DNA of 64,000 nt from Taudactylus pleione (lineage: Eukaryota; Chordata; Amphibia; Anura; Myobatrachidae), in assembly GCA_031769625.1 (NCBI GenBank), contig JAUIMM010000113.1, positions 14,542,501 through 14,606,500 of the forward strand, read 5' to 3'. The notes under the pieces were generated by a model. That model was given only the letters and a program-made list of their open reading frames with translations. It was not told the origin of the DNA and ran no database searches. This document shows, one piece after another, positions 34,366 to 45,899 of this stretch (within the stretch, counting starts at the first letter, position 1; every line of letters begins with the position of its first letter). Position numbers and translations under genes: made by a program.

Positions 34366-35515
34366 GGCCCTCATTCAGAGCCGTTCGCTATTTGCGGTCG
34401 TTCGTTTAAAAACAAGGGGTGGCTATTCAAATGATCCGTACGCACATTGCAGTCTGTTCACACCTCTAAGTCTGAACGAACGAGCAAAACATACGCTCGT
34501 TTATTTGTTAAAAACGCCCCCTGGCCGCTCACACCATACGTCATGTCCGCTATTTATTAGATTAATCGAGTACATCGACCAGCGTATGAACTGCTCGCTA
34601 TTCTTGTGGTTGGTGTTTGCTACCACAAATTTGCGAGCAGTTCTGGCTATAAAATAACCCAGTGACGTGGACAATGACGCTGCTGTTTTAAATATACACA
34701 CCCATAAAACGCCCGTTTTGACCTTTAAGCACGCCTGCGTTCGGATCTCCACTCCCCATTTTCAAGCACCTTCCCCTGTTACCACCCACATACGCCTCAT
34801 TCTGTCACTCAAAATAGCAGGCACTCGCTATATAGCGTACAAACGATTTTCGGCCGCACTGACTGGTTCGCGCATGCGTACTAAAAACCGTACGCATGCG
34901 CAGATGTGCAAACATCGCTCGGAACGAGCGTACTGCCGCTAACGAGCGGCTCTGAATGAGGGCCAAGGGGTGGCTATTCAAATGATCCGTACGCACATTG
35001 CAGTCTGTTCACACCTCTAAGTCTGAACGAACGAGCAAAACATACGCTCGTTTATTTGTTAAAAACGCCCCCTGGCCGCTCACACCATACGTCATGTCCG
35101 CTATTTATTAGATTAATCGAGTACATCGACCAGCGTATGAACTGCTCGCTATTCTTGTGGTTGGTGTTTGCTACCACAAATTTGCGAGCAGTTCTGGCTA
35201 TAAAATAACCCAGTGACGTGGACAATGACGCTGCTGTTTTAAATATACACACCCATAAAACGCCCGTTTTGACCTTTAAGCACGCCTGCGTTCGGATCTC
35301 CACTCCCCATTTTCAAGCACCTTCCCCTGTTACCACCCACATACGCCTCATTCTGTCACTCAAAATAGCAGGCACTCGCTATATAGCGTACAAACGATTT
35401 TCGGCCGCACTGACTGGTTCGCGCATGCGTACTAAAAACCGTACGCATGCGCAGATGTGCAAACATCGCTCGGAACGAGCGTACTGCCGCTAACGAGCGG
35501 CTCTGAATGAGGGCC
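34366..35515. mobile_element. MITE with exact 551-bp internal tandem duplication
   Basis: Ends ggccctcattcagagccg and cggctctgaatgagggcc are perfect inverses with tat on both sides (34363-34365, 35516-35518). Inside, 34414-34964 and 34965-35515 are two 551-bp copies that I could not tell apart by reading; the 83-aa and 91-aa frames repeat identically in both. The interior holds CpG-rich palindromes (gcgcatgcgtac, cgtacgcatgcgca). TIR and TSD relate it to the GC-rich MITE family. Confidence 0.85.
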
Positions 35516-35703
35516 TATATTCACTATTTATCCTTCCCCCTATATTTAGTTCTAATTTAAGTTATGATTATTTCAGGGGAGATGCACCCAGGAATAAGAA
35601 TAAGCACAATGAAAGCAAAAGGACAAAGTATTCCTGCAATGCTGCACGCACGGACTAAATATAATCTCAATCATATCTTACAGAGACCCAACGAAAGTCT
35701 CAC

Positions 35704-36044
35704 GGTGCATACACACACAACGATCTTTTGAACGATTATCGTTAAACGATGTTGTTTAACGATAATCGCTTGAAAAAATCGTTCACTTTCTGAGTCAAAC
35801 GATGAACGATTATTGTTCATGCGCGTTCACGTTTGTAGTTTGTAGTTCAGTCAGACTTGTCAACTCAACGATTTTCATTAAGTTAATATACAAAAATCGT
35901 TTGTAGTTCATAAAAATCGTTCATTACATTTAAATGAACATAGTAAATGAACAACTTTAGTAAACGATTTTGGTTAATTTTCTCAAGGTTGAAAATAATT
36001 TACTAAAATCGTTCATTAACTCAATCGTTTTGTGTGTATGCACC
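35704..36044. mobile_element. MITE rich in aacgat words, nested
   Basis: Ends ggtgcatacacacacaacga and ttttgtgtgtatgcacc are inverted. The interior repeats cgttaaacgat, aacgattat, tgaacgatt forms. It splits the left arm of the foldback element. Confidence 0.75.
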
Positions 36045-36102
36045 TTAAAACATAACTTTTATTAAATCATAATAAATAAAACAGCAAAATATTTTTTTTT
36101 TT

Positions 36103-36585
36103 ATGGGATGTAGTCGGCATTCCAGCATGTGGGATGCCGAAGGTCTTAATACCGACGCCTAAATCCCGACAGATCGGGATCCTGGCACCAATATCCCGAC
36201 CGTCAGCATCCTGAAGGTAAGTATCGGGGTGCAGGGGTAGGGTAGTGTCAGCTAGCGGGTTTAGGGTTAGGCACTAGCAGGAGGGTTAGGGTTAGGCACC
36301 AGGAAGGATTAGGGTGCGGGGAGGGGGTGGTTAGTTTGAGGCACCAGGGGGTAGGTTAGGTTTAGGCACCAGGGAGGGGGTGTTGGGTTTAGGGTGCGGG
36401 GAGGGGGAGGTTAGGTTTAGGCACTCGGGGGGGGGGGGGGGGTAGGGTTAGTCACCGGGGAAGAGTTGGTTAGGGTAGGGGTTAGAAAACTACTCACCAT
36501 TGAGTCTTATGGGTGTCGGGATTCTGGCTGTCGGGATGCTGCTGTCTGTATTCTGACTAGTGGCATCCCAACAGCCGGGATATCA
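36103..36585. mobile_element. MITE with telomere-like internal repeats, copy 1
   Basis: GC-rich ends gggatgtagtcggcattcc and tggcatcccaacagccggga are roughly inverted. Between them lies an array of about 30-bp units containing ggttagggttaggcacc, and a run of 16 G at about 36427. A second copy is at 53973-54370 and an end fragment at 61875-61970. Confidence 0.65.
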
Positions 36586-37161
36586 TTTTTTTCTAGATGT
36601 AATAAAATGTGTACATGATTTAAAAAAGTGTGGTTTTTGTAATTGAGAAGTGAGGATAGCACCAATCTAAATTGTGGAGAAAAATTGTGAATACTACGGC
36701 GTTTTAAATCACGTACATATTTTATTAAATATATAATAAACATAAATATTTTGCTGTTTTATTATGATTTAATAAAGGTTTTGTTTTATATTTTTTGGGG
36801 GTCTCTATAAGATATGATTCAGATTATATTTGTCCGTTTGCTTTAAAAGAGATAAAGTACCAACCGATCATCTCCTAATGGTCATCTTATAGGCTATATT
36901 TGAAAAATGACTGATGGGAGCTGAATTGTTGATACTTTATTTCTCTCCACTTTATATCTCTCCAAGGTTTGACACATCTCCCCCTATATCCTAAATTGGA
37001 AACCGTGCTGCCTCCATGCTTATTCCATTCTATACTACAGTATATAGGAACAGGGTCAAGATCATGTAGCAGAAAAATTAAATAAAACCATATAAAGTCT
37101 GCATAACAATATTTCTATGCTGGCAACTGAACAATGCTCCCCTCTGGCACGTGCTGTTAAG

Positions 37162-37434
37162 CAGAGCCGTAACTAGACTTTTTGGTGCCCTGTGCCAGAA
37201 AGAGCATTGGCGCCCCCTCATTTTTCTAAGGGACATAATGCACCCAAAAAATGGGAATGGCCTCATGGGGAAGGACCAGGGAACAGATAGGGGAGGCCAG
37301 GAGATGCTGGGGATGAAATAAGAGGAAGCTACAAGAGAGAATGATAATAAACAGAAATGTTACAGGCCCAACTAGCGCCCCTTGACCTGTGGTGCACTGT
37401 GCGATGGCACCGGCCGCACTACCCAAGATACGGC
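37162..37434. mobile_element. hAT MITE (cagagccgtaactag type)
   Basis: Begins cagagccgtaactagac and ends with an inverted agatacggc. ctgttaag (37154-37161) and ttgttaag (37435-37442) give an 8-bp TSD with one mismatch. The last four bases of the right end seem lost. Its gcgccc and gtggtgcactg-like interior is unremarkable. Confidence 0.65.
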
Positions 37435-37508
37435 TTGTTAAGGTAAGTACAGCTGTGGGCCTGAGAATCTTTTCTTTGTGGCAGTGAGTTGTGAGAGTTG
37501 TGTGGGTA

Positions 37509-37839
37509 CAGGGCCGGAATAATGACCACATGGGCCTCAGGCTGAAAATGATTAATGCCTATTGTGAGAAGCAGAGGATCTGAGTGTAGTGCTGTGTGAT
37601 TGTGGCCAGCACCAAGTGGGCATTTACACCCCCACCGCTATCTGTCCCAATGTCTTCGTAATAACGTCAAGGAAAATCTTTATTTTTTTTGAGGAAAATA
37701 GAAATGAAATTTGAACAACCATGATTATGGCTGACCATGTGGCCATCTGGTCATCATCACACTGCCATGATGATGGGCATATTGTTATTTGGAGGCCTGG
37801 GATTGTTGTCCCATTTGCTCCATTGTTAATCTGGCCCTG
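37509..37839. mobile_element. hAT MITE (cagggccggaataa type)
   Basis: Ends cagggccggaataatgacc and ttaatctggccctg are inverted. Flanks tgtgggta and gataggta agree at 5 of 8 positions, a worn TSD. Similar ends occur at 4442. Confidence 0.55.
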
Positions 37840-38675
37840 GATAGGTAACCTCGTCTTCTATGAGTTTCAGACAAGCTGGTTTGGTGGGCGCGTCCACTTT
37901 TCTTTGACCCCGAGGACATCTCGTCCTCCTTAGGTGGTCAGAACTAAAAATTCTGTATTCAGATAGGTGTGTAACGACAGCTTCCAGACTGCTGACCGAG
38001 GACAGTGGCACCAGAGCTTTCACTCAGACTGAGAGGGGACCACACTACCCTTCCCGTCAGTCGGGCTCAGCTTTCTTCAGGTTAGGAAAAACAATACTAA
38101 TGTATGTTGCATTAGTCAATGTGTGGGAATGCTTACAGATCTATTTGTGGATGTGACAAGATTTTATTCTTTTAATTGATTCAGACTGGATGGAATATTT
38201 AGAGGCCCTCTGCAGAAGCTAGCTTTGAATAGAATAAATTACATATTGTTAGTTACTTCTGAGTGACAGCTTCGTATGAGTTGACTGTGTAAATAGAACA
38301 AAACAGAATTGATGTACTCCTGAATTACAGCTCAATCCCGTGACATGAAGCGAGACTGATCGGCTGACGCAGGTGGAAGAGATCATACAGGATACCTCTG
38401 TTCTGGTTGTGACACACGTCTCGTATCAAGTGATATTTTATAGTATTTTATATTCATTGCTGCCATCATCTCCATGTAATTACCAGTCACACTTTCCTTC
38501 TATTTATGCTATCTGTGTAAGCCAGCAATGTAGTGTAGGTTACCATAGGACACTTTAGCTACCACTCACCTCATCCCTAGATAGGAACAACATGTTCAAA
38601 ACTGTAAAGCAAAATATTCACCTTGGTCTGCACCTGGCTTTGATATTTTACACGTTTCGTTCCTTAAGTGTTATT

Positions 38676-38682
<7 letters not shown>
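37840..38682. other. Unrecognised; possible conserved stretch
   Basis: 38130-38330 is repeat-free with TAAT/ATTA words and could be regulatory, but nothing definite is seen. Confidence 0.3.
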
Positions 38683-38706
<24 letters not shown>

Positions 38707-38765
38707 GATTTTATATATAGGGTGCCACAAGGTGTCTGCAGCACCATACAATCCATGAAATGTTT
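38683..38765. repeat. (ATT)n with SINE-like end
   Basis: attattatta runs into gattttatatatagggtgcc and gtctgcagcaccatacaa, an inverted short-repeat end. Bases 38766-39071 show nothing further. Confidence 0.4.
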
Positions 38766-39073
38766 TCCCGGACACACACAACCACAGAATGAATTTATTT
38801 TTGTCTTCCCATCCCCTAGGCTATGCATTCTGCAAAATGTATATTTATAAATGTAGCTTTAGTGGCATCCTGTTTAATGTGAACATTGCATCTCTGCAGA
38901 ATGGCTGCACTGCATAAGTACATAGGAAATTTAGCTTTTCTCTAATTAGTGCTAATCTTTATAATGCATTGGACTACACTCCTATGCTATGCGGCGCACA
39001 CAGGTAAATGGAGACTGTAACTTTATATCGGCAAACAAGAGAAGCGTTCTTAGACCATTATAAAAAGTGCCAT

Positions 39074-40031
39074 TAATACCCCTTTTCCACCAAAATTCCG
39101 GGTCTGACCTGGAGTTGGAACAGAGGGCCTGATTCAGACCCGCTCGCGAGCGCAGGACGCTCGCAAGCGGGTCGATGGTGCCCTACTGCGCATGCACACA
39201 ACGGAGGGAGCTCCATCGTGCGCATGCGCGAGACCCGGCTAGTGACGGGGTAGCCGTCGCTCCGGGTCTCGCACCAAAGGGGGTTCCGTCGATGTTGATT
39301 GACAGCACGCCCCCTTTGGTGGGCGTGCCGGAGGCGTTGCTGCCAGATGGAGGCGTTCCCATGGGAACGCCAACCGTCTGAAGCCGGCCCCACTGACATC
39401 AGTAGTGATGTCAGTGGGAGTGATTTTGGCTCTGATAGGGGGTCTCCGCAGGGTCTCTGTTGCAAGCCCGATGGTCGCGATGGTCTTGACCATCTCGACC
39501 ATCATCATGGACGCTCGCTATAGCTGTGGGTGGTCACCCACAGCTATGCGAGCGTCCAAGAGGCCGCTCCATTTTCAGGTAGGAGGGCCCTGATTCGAGC
39601 GAGCGCTCTGGTCAAAGCGTCCGGGTCTGAATCAGGCCCAGAGTTCCTATACGGATCAGACCCGGAATTTAGCCGGCGCTGACTCGGGATATTCCCGAGT
39701 TGGCGCCGCTCACACCGGAGTCGAGTCTGCATAAACCCGGCTTTCCCGGCATGAAAGTGGACGCTTGGAGATGACGTCATCTCCAAGCACCACTGAAGCC
39801 GGACCAAACGGCCGGCTTGCGGCACACTGCAGGTCATTGTGACCCGGAGCGCGCTGTTCTCCCAGCAGGGTTTCACGGACTACGCCCGTGTTAAACCCTG
39901 CTAGTTACCTGGGTTGGATTGCCGGGTCACTCGACCCGGCGATCCAACCCTCTCCCCTTTTACACCAGGGAGTTGCCCGGGTTAACCCTGCAATAACCCG
40001 GGTTTTAGCTCCGGTGTAAAAGGGGTATTAG
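39074..40031. mobile_element. MITE (aataccccttttccacc ends) carrying a nested GC-rich MITE
   Basis: ttaataccccttttccacc on the left faces ggtgtaaaaggggtattag on the right. Just inside, aaaattccgggtctgacc is mirrored by atcagacccggaattt. The interior has repeated cccgg-centred palindromes (cccggcgatccaaccc; gttaaccctgcaataacccg). A GC-rich MITE sits at 39125-39639 near the left end. Confidence 0.75.
39125..39639. mobile_element. GC-rich MITE, copy 3 (nested)
   Basis: Ends gggcctgattcagacccg and gggtctgaatcaggccc are perfect inverses; aga flanks both sides (39122-39124, 39640-39642). The interior matches the other copies, with a short deletion around 39440. Confidence 0.85.
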
Positions 40032-40212
40032 TGTTTTGTATGAACATTGCAAACTCTGCTGCACTAATATCACAACAACCAATTCACTTTTATCTGTCTA
40101 GTGCTAGTTAAACAATGAAAGCAATTACCTGAAGGGTTCATTTATTTAAGGCACATTTGCACCGTCTGGGATTAAATTCCCCCTACAGATGAATGTTTAT
40201 AAGCATGTTTTA

Positions 40213-40791
40213 GGGGGGTATTTTATTAGGTGCGAGAATAGCAAATATCCCGCACTTGTGGGGTTTTTCCTGCAGGTGAGGGATTTTTGCTATTCAATTA
40301 GGTGCAGGATTTATGATTTTTTTGAGCGCCAGATTATTTTTTTCACGTACATCCAGTACAACAAATTTTTCCTAATAATCCATATTTTTATGATAAATGG
40401 TCGGGAAATGCTCTGGAACCCCGGCGGTACCCCTCTTAATGACTAATTAAGCAATTGGAAATTTCTAATTTGCTTAATTAGTCAGTAATTACCTTCCGAA
40501 GCGGTGTCTTCTCCCTCCAGCGCCGGAACCTGGTCTTCTGCAGCAGATGTATGTGTTGTTGTGTGAGGGTATGTAAGTATTTGTGAGTGTCTGTGTGACT
40601 CCTATGTGTGTGTAAGCCCCCCAGAGGCAGCAGCAGCGAGAACTACATCTCCCAGCAGCCCCCTCCCCATTCTTTTTAATTCGAATACCGCGGGTATCTG
40701 GAGCACGCATACCCGCAGTATTAAACAATTGGGCGTGAGGTCCGCGTGATTTGTTGTGGAGAAAACCTCGCTCCAAAAATGAATTCCTCCC
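40213..40791. mobile_element. Harbinger-like MITE with TTA TSD
   Basis: The ends (ggggggtattttattaggtg; inverse of gagcgaggttttctccac-side text closing in aattcctccc) are loosely inverted, with tta at 40210-40212 and 40792-40794. A TTA target fits PIF/Harbinger. Contains the hairpin at 40441-40483. Confidence 0.5.
40441..40483. other. Perfect 14-bp-stem AT-rich hairpin
   Basis: gactaattaagcaa (40441-40454) and ttgcttaattagtc (40470-40483) pair fully around a 15-base loop, which can extend the stem. Confidence 0.8.
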
Positions 40792-40796
40792 TTAAT

Positions 40797-41062
40797 GTCT
40801 GGTGTGATTAGCATTGCTGGGGCCATGATTTTATTTCATTCAGGGCATGATCTGTGTGGATTTTGTATTTTCTCCATTTGTCTGTGTTCGTTTCCTATCA
40901 CAGTCCAAAATCATTCTGGAAGAATAATTGGCTGCTCATGAAATTAACCCTAGTCTGTTTTTGGGGGAATTTAGACTGTATGTTCCACTGAGCCCAGGAC
41001 TAATGTGAATGTATAAACATTATTTGTAATGCTCATTAATATAATGTTGCTATAAAAATAGT
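40797..41062 (+). mobile_element. Decayed tRNA-derived SINE
   Basis: gtgtggattttgtattttct, tttcctatcacagtccaaaa, attaaccctagtctg, tttagactgtatgttccact follow the order of the SINE at 30588. The tail is degenerate. Confidence 0.65.
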
Positions 41063-41264
41063 GGATTAAAATTTGCTTGTAAACTATTTTGGTTTCTTGT
41101 ATTTTTACAGGATTGTTTTTGTCAGATAAGCCTGTGTAGAGATCTGTATTTCCATTGAACAGAGAACCTGAATGAGGATCTATATAATATTGTAAATATT
41201 TGTATGTTTATAACAAGCAATTACTTTGTTACTGTATAATCTTTAATGGGCACTTTCACCATCG

Positions 41265-41420
41265 ACAGCCGCCCCTTTGTAGTAAGCCCTGGAGTGAGAG
41301 AATCTCTCTCTCACTCCGGGGCTTGCGCACGCGCAGTGCGGCCGCTGCGCGTATGCAGGGCCTCTACATCGACCCGCTTGCAAGCGCATCGGCGCTTGCG
41401 AGCGGGTCTGAATGAGACCC
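41265..41420. mobile_element. GC-rich MITE, truncated copy
   Basis: The right end gcgagcgggtctgaatgagaccc and the tcgacccgcttgcaagcgc block belong to the GC-rich MITE family; the other end and most of the middle are missing. Bases 41421-42061 show nothing recognised. Confidence 0.6.
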
Positions 41421-42063
41421 TAAGTGTCCTCTTGTGTTTGATTATCTGATGTAAAATAATAATATATACTTTTAACATTAATTTTTTTTTTACTTTCCCT
41501 TTTGTATCCGTCTAATGGAATCTTTTAAGTGACAAATGTATTAAAGTATTCTTGTTATTGGACTTCATCTAGTTGCCATGTTAGCAGAAGTTAGGCTGCT
41601 TCTAGGACTTTTTCTTTCTGAAAAAGTGTAATTATCTGTGTGCTCTTCCCCACATTATTCCCTACATCCAGAATTCCGTTGTCAGGCTGATTGAGGTGTG
41701 ATAATACATGGCCGATGTTTGGGAACATGACCTATAGGGAATGTATTTGTTACATCATGGAGCGGGACATGGGGCATGTGATAGGGAAGGAAGTGTGAGG
41801 GGGATGCAATGGTAAGGCAGCTGTAGATCCAGCCCTGATCTTGCAATAGAGCTTGTGTGTTATGGACTTTACAATGCCAAGGTCTCAACAACCTGTAAGA
41901 CCCTCTATTGTCATATCTCTAAGCCACACTATCCCTGCCCTCTTCCCACATGAATTGGAACTAAACCTAGTGAGTGTTCTGCTGGCTTGTCTGGTGACTG
42001 AGTGACTTCCTTCATGATGAGATGTTATCTGATATCTACTGTTTATTCGAGGATGTATTGAAA

Positions 42064-42205
42064 TTCGAGGTGAGCGGTTTGGTTTTGCCTCAGATTTTCC
42101 CGCCAAGTTCAGATCTCCGAACGAGGCAAAATATCATCCTTCAGAGATATCTCAGCACAGATGTAAACTTGGCATGAAGATCCAAACCATAAAGCTCATC
42201 TCTAA
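42064..42205. mobile_element. Short MITE (gaggtgagcggtttgg type)
   Basis: ttcgaggtgagcggtttgg and ccaaaccataaagctcatct are inverted, with cagatct/gagatat blocks pairing in the middle. No TSD assigned. Confidence 0.5.
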
Positions 42206-42479
42206 TTTTTTAGCATTGTTATGATGAGTCTTTTTCCCATTTTACTACATTTGATGGGAACTAGTCCTCTACAGAAGAGCTTCAGAACCGTAGATCTGAG
42301 AAGTAACATGCTAGACTGGTTCCAGTGCATTAGGTCTGACAGGGAGCAAATAACTGCTTGGCAATAGACCATAAAATGCCCAATCTGGCAATCATGTCAA
42401 GAATTTGCCAGTTCTCTTTAAATAAGCCTTTAGAGACTCCAGGGATGCCCAGCTTTGATCTGCAGAGAGATACTTATCG

Positions 42480-42905
42480 GAGCAGAACCAATTAGCAGTG
42501 CCCCCCATTAGTAGTGCCCCCTGTGGTAAAGCCTCCATTAGTAGTGCCCCTTGCACACAGAAAAAATACAATTAAAGATACAAACACAATACTTACCCTA
42601 AGCCCCGCTCCTTTGTCCGCTGCCGTCTGGTCTGACCACCCCTAGGAACTATAGGAGAGAAGTCATGACTCCCATAGTGCCCATGAGGAGAGCCAGAAGC
42701 TGAAGCACAGGAGTGAGCTCCAGCCTCCGGCTGCTGCTGCAGGGAAGAAGCCGGGCGCCCGCTGGTAACAAAATCTCAGCGGGCGCCCGGCATATGGAGA
42801 CTCTCTGCGGCGCCGGGCTGAGTGCTGACTGGCTGGGTAAGGTGGGTCGGAGTTCCACCTTCAAATGGAACTGACTGAACACAGTTCCGCCCCGTTCCAG
42901 CCCAC
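42480..42905. repeat. GC-rich interspersed-repeat-like region with strong hairpin
   Basis: Tandem scraps cattagtagtgccccctgtg at the left, a GC-rich centre, and cagttccgccccgttccagc at the right suggest a non-autonomous transposon, but ends are not defined. gccgggcgcccgctg (42750-42764) and cagcgggcgcccggc (42777-42791) form a perfect 15-bp stem with a 12-base loop. Confidence 0.4.
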
Positions 42906-43195
42906 TTTAACCCCAGTTCCTAGTACTGTATGCCCAGGGATGTAAACTTCTAAATGCACATATACTGTAGGAAAATAAAAACATTTTGGCAGCTTGCTTA
43001 GAATCTCATCCATCACACTCTTACTGATTACAAGCTGTAAGGATTTCGTTAAAAAAACAAAAATGACTTGCAAATTACAATTAGGGGCTTGTTTAAAATT
43101 AAATTATATTTGTCAGTTAATTCAGTCCATTTTGTTGATTTTTTTTTTTTTTTTTTGTAGCAATTTCTTTACATCTTTATAAAGTATTTTATCTC

Positions 43196-43265
43196 CAGCT
43201 GGTGTAGTTGTAAAAGTCCTGGTATGCTGGAATTTGTAGTTCCACAACAGCTGCTTCGCAAACCC
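43196..43265. mobile_element. Half of a tgtagttccacaacagctg hAT MITE
   Basis: ccagctggtgtagttgtaaa and tgctggaatttgtagttcca are decayed forms of the halves of the foldback MITEs at 49263 and 63515. Confidence 0.45.
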
Positions 43266-44836
43266 TTTCCTTTCAGAATATACTTTTATTTTAGTAGTTA
43301 TAGAGATGCTGCGTTCCCAAGCGTGCTGTACTATAGATGGCAAACGCTGAGCTGTTGCTATGAAATACGGTCAGTGGTGGCAATTTAATGAGTGCGATGA
43401 AAAGTTATGTGGCATTTAGGGAGAAGGCAGGAGTGTTGTGATATTACAGGGAAATTGATCATTGCCAAACTCAGGCTTACTCTGTGCCTGTCCATGTATT
43501 TATTAAGCGGGATCGTCCCTTTGTGGTTTGTTAGTATTGCTACATCTGTCAAATTGAGTGCAGTGAAGGTTTCAGCAATTTCCTCAGTACACAAGTGAAC
43601 AAAAATAAGGGGCATTGAATTCATGTGAATTTAGCAGAGTTGTCCTTGTGACATTGTTCCTACTGAGATTAACAAGTCTCTAGGAGCTAACACGTAAAAT
43701 GCTGTTATTTGAGAAACCATTAACAAGAAATATGGTCAAAATGTACATTCATGTTTGTGCAGAGCTGCAGTATCACCTGACAAAATGGTGGATCGGGGTA
43801 ATGTGATCTGGAGGACCAATCACAAGCCACAATCAAGAGATTAAGGTTTATGATTGCTCCTCAAACAGTAGGGGAAGGTTTAGTAAACCTTCTAAAGAGA
43901 ACAAGCGGAGGATATTATTCTATAGATGATACGAGGTAAATGATAGCTAGAATCTGGTTGCTTTGTGTAACTTCTCCAATTGTCGTCCTTAGAAGGTTTA
44001 ATAAATCTCATTGTTCAACAGAGCAGTGGTTTTACTTTAACAATTCCTTAGGTGATAATGCATCTTTATATTTTGGACCAGCTACATTGTCAGGAATCAA
44101 ATCACTGAAATACAACTTGACAGCCATTATAAACGTCCTTCTCATGAACAACAGTGGTATTGGTTAAGTGATTGAAAGCACAAGACACTTGCTCTTTAGC
44201 TGCCTGTAATGAGTAGTTCATTCACTTTTATCTGTAGGAAGCTATCTGCCTCCCGTTCTGTTATATTCCGCCAACGCCCTGCAGCTTTGCTTTCTAAGGG
44301 AGTATATACTACATCTTGTTTTTATTATGGCGATTATAATTCTTGTGTGTGTATTTTCTTTTGCTGAGTCTGCACACATTGATGCCAGACATAATACTGT
44401 ACTGTTCTGCACGGTTTGGAAATGCTCTACTATCGCTAGAATATTATTAATTTAATATAAACCAGATTCCGTTGGTAATCTCAAACAGAAGTCCTGGCGT
44501 TTCACGTATCTCCATATTAGAATATAAACTATACTATGGGGATTTACGGTGGAATATTATATCATTACCACTGCTGCCAGTAATGTAGATTCTTTTGAGG
44601 GCAATTTAAAAGGAGTAGAAATATATTGACTATTTCTCCAGCATTTTACTCTAAACGTAGAAAGGTGCATGATGGGGGAAAAAGATAGCAACAGATTTTT
44701 GTAAAGTGTGACATGAAGACAGTCCCTAGTCTACTGTAAGCCTGCTCCTCATCCTGTAGGTCGCATCACAAACAGGATCCCAGAATCTGTTTTTGTGGTC
44801 CTGGTTGTTGGCTGTCCAATGCATTTTAATGCTACT
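43266..44836. other. No recognised feature
   Basis: AT-rich unique-looking DNA with no transposon ends or exons seen. Confidence 0.5.
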
Positions 44837-44877
44837 CACTTCTAGGCTCCCAGAAGAGAGTAACAGTGACACTTGGG
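44837..44877. repeat. 31-bp minisatellite, left remnant
   Basis: One unit, ggctcccagaagagagtaac then agtgacacttggg, of the array that continues at 51294 on the far side of the Penelope-like element. Confidence 0.85.
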
Positions 44878-45628
44878 ATCTGATATTCAAAAAATTATTG
44901 AAAATTGGCGCTGCTTATGTATAGTGCTTTTTTTGGACAAATGAGAATAATAATTATACTTATCCGTTTAAATGTGGTTATGGGCATCAGTTCTAATGTT
45001 CTCTCTTTATCTTTACCAGAGGTCTCGCAGACATAGGGAGAAAGGATTATATATATATATGACATCAGTGTGAGATGTTTTTAAAAATGATGATAAACAT
45101 TATTTCTTCAAAACTAAGTTTGAAGAGGAAAGAAGATGAGGCGTACCCCAACTCACTGATTATAGAGATGGGGACACTCCTATCATGGTATCTTTAATAT
45201 TCCACAAGGTATATGCACACACCTAGAACTTACAGTCCTATCAAGCGGTGCACAGCGTATAAAGGTATCTTTATTATTATATGAAATACTTGAAAGCAGA
45301 GAAGCGTACCAATACTCACAGGACTGTGAGTTGTCCTCTACTTATAAAGGTATCTATTCATTCTTCCATAATCAGCAATGAGTGTTTGTGAAATTTTCAT
45401 AAAATGAAATTTATTTTGACAAAATCATGAAAATATGTAGCGCATTCTCAGAGGGATATAAACTGCACTGTGAACAGCTGAGGTACAAATAAGGTGTGGA
45501 GGTGATGAGGATCCGGATCCCCAACAAATGTCCAAATAAATAAATAAGTAAACACCTCTCCGCACCTACCTCCAGTATGTTCGCAGTAGCAGTAGTCCAA
45601 GTGAGAATGTCCCCTTCTGGCCAACGCG

Positions 45629-45654
45629 TTTCGAGACTGAGTCTCTTTGTCAAG
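45629..45654 (-). ncRNA. Hammerhead-like core of the PLE (probably inactive)
   Basis: On the minus strand: ttgacaa, stem gagac/gtctc with a 3-base loop, then gaaacgcg. As at 25206 the C and G of CUGANGA are T and A. Position in the 3' terminal region of a PLE supports a hammerhead origin; loss of the catalytic G argues against present activity. Confidence 0.4.
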
Positions 45655-45899
45655 GCATGAAGGTAAATGCTGAGTGTCCCGTTTTTATACCACTCTCCCT
45701 GGAGTTCACAAAATGGCGTCTTCACTACTTCCGGTCCGCGCGGAAAAGGCTTCCTCTTCCCCTCCGCCGGTCCACAACGGACTCCACCAGTCAAATCAAT
45801 CCCCGCTGTCCTCTTCCCCACAACCAAGCGGGACAAATCATATGCACGCAGTTTGCACATTCGCAGGTCATCGGAACACAATCTCCGCATCTCCACCAG

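Larger units (their letters stand above)
35573..36988. mobile_element. Foldback element interrupted by two MITEs
   Basis: The left arm (ggactaaatataatctcaat at about 35653, then cataacttttattaaatcat and aaacagcaaaatatt at 36049-36092) is answered in reverse by 36744-36838 (aatattttgctgttttatta, gatttaataaaggttttg, ctgattcag-like, attatatttgtccg). The centre 36600-36725 is a smaller inverted pair (aataaaatgtgtacatgatt / atcacgtacatattttatt). Ends ggggagatgca and acacatctcccc resemble the MITE at 7959. Two nested MITEs lie in the left arm and near the centre. Confidence 0.65.

Noticed and set aside
36238..36480. True interstitial telomere
   Set aside because: Telomere-like units are degenerate, about 30 bp long, and enclosed by MITE ends with a second copy elsewhere.
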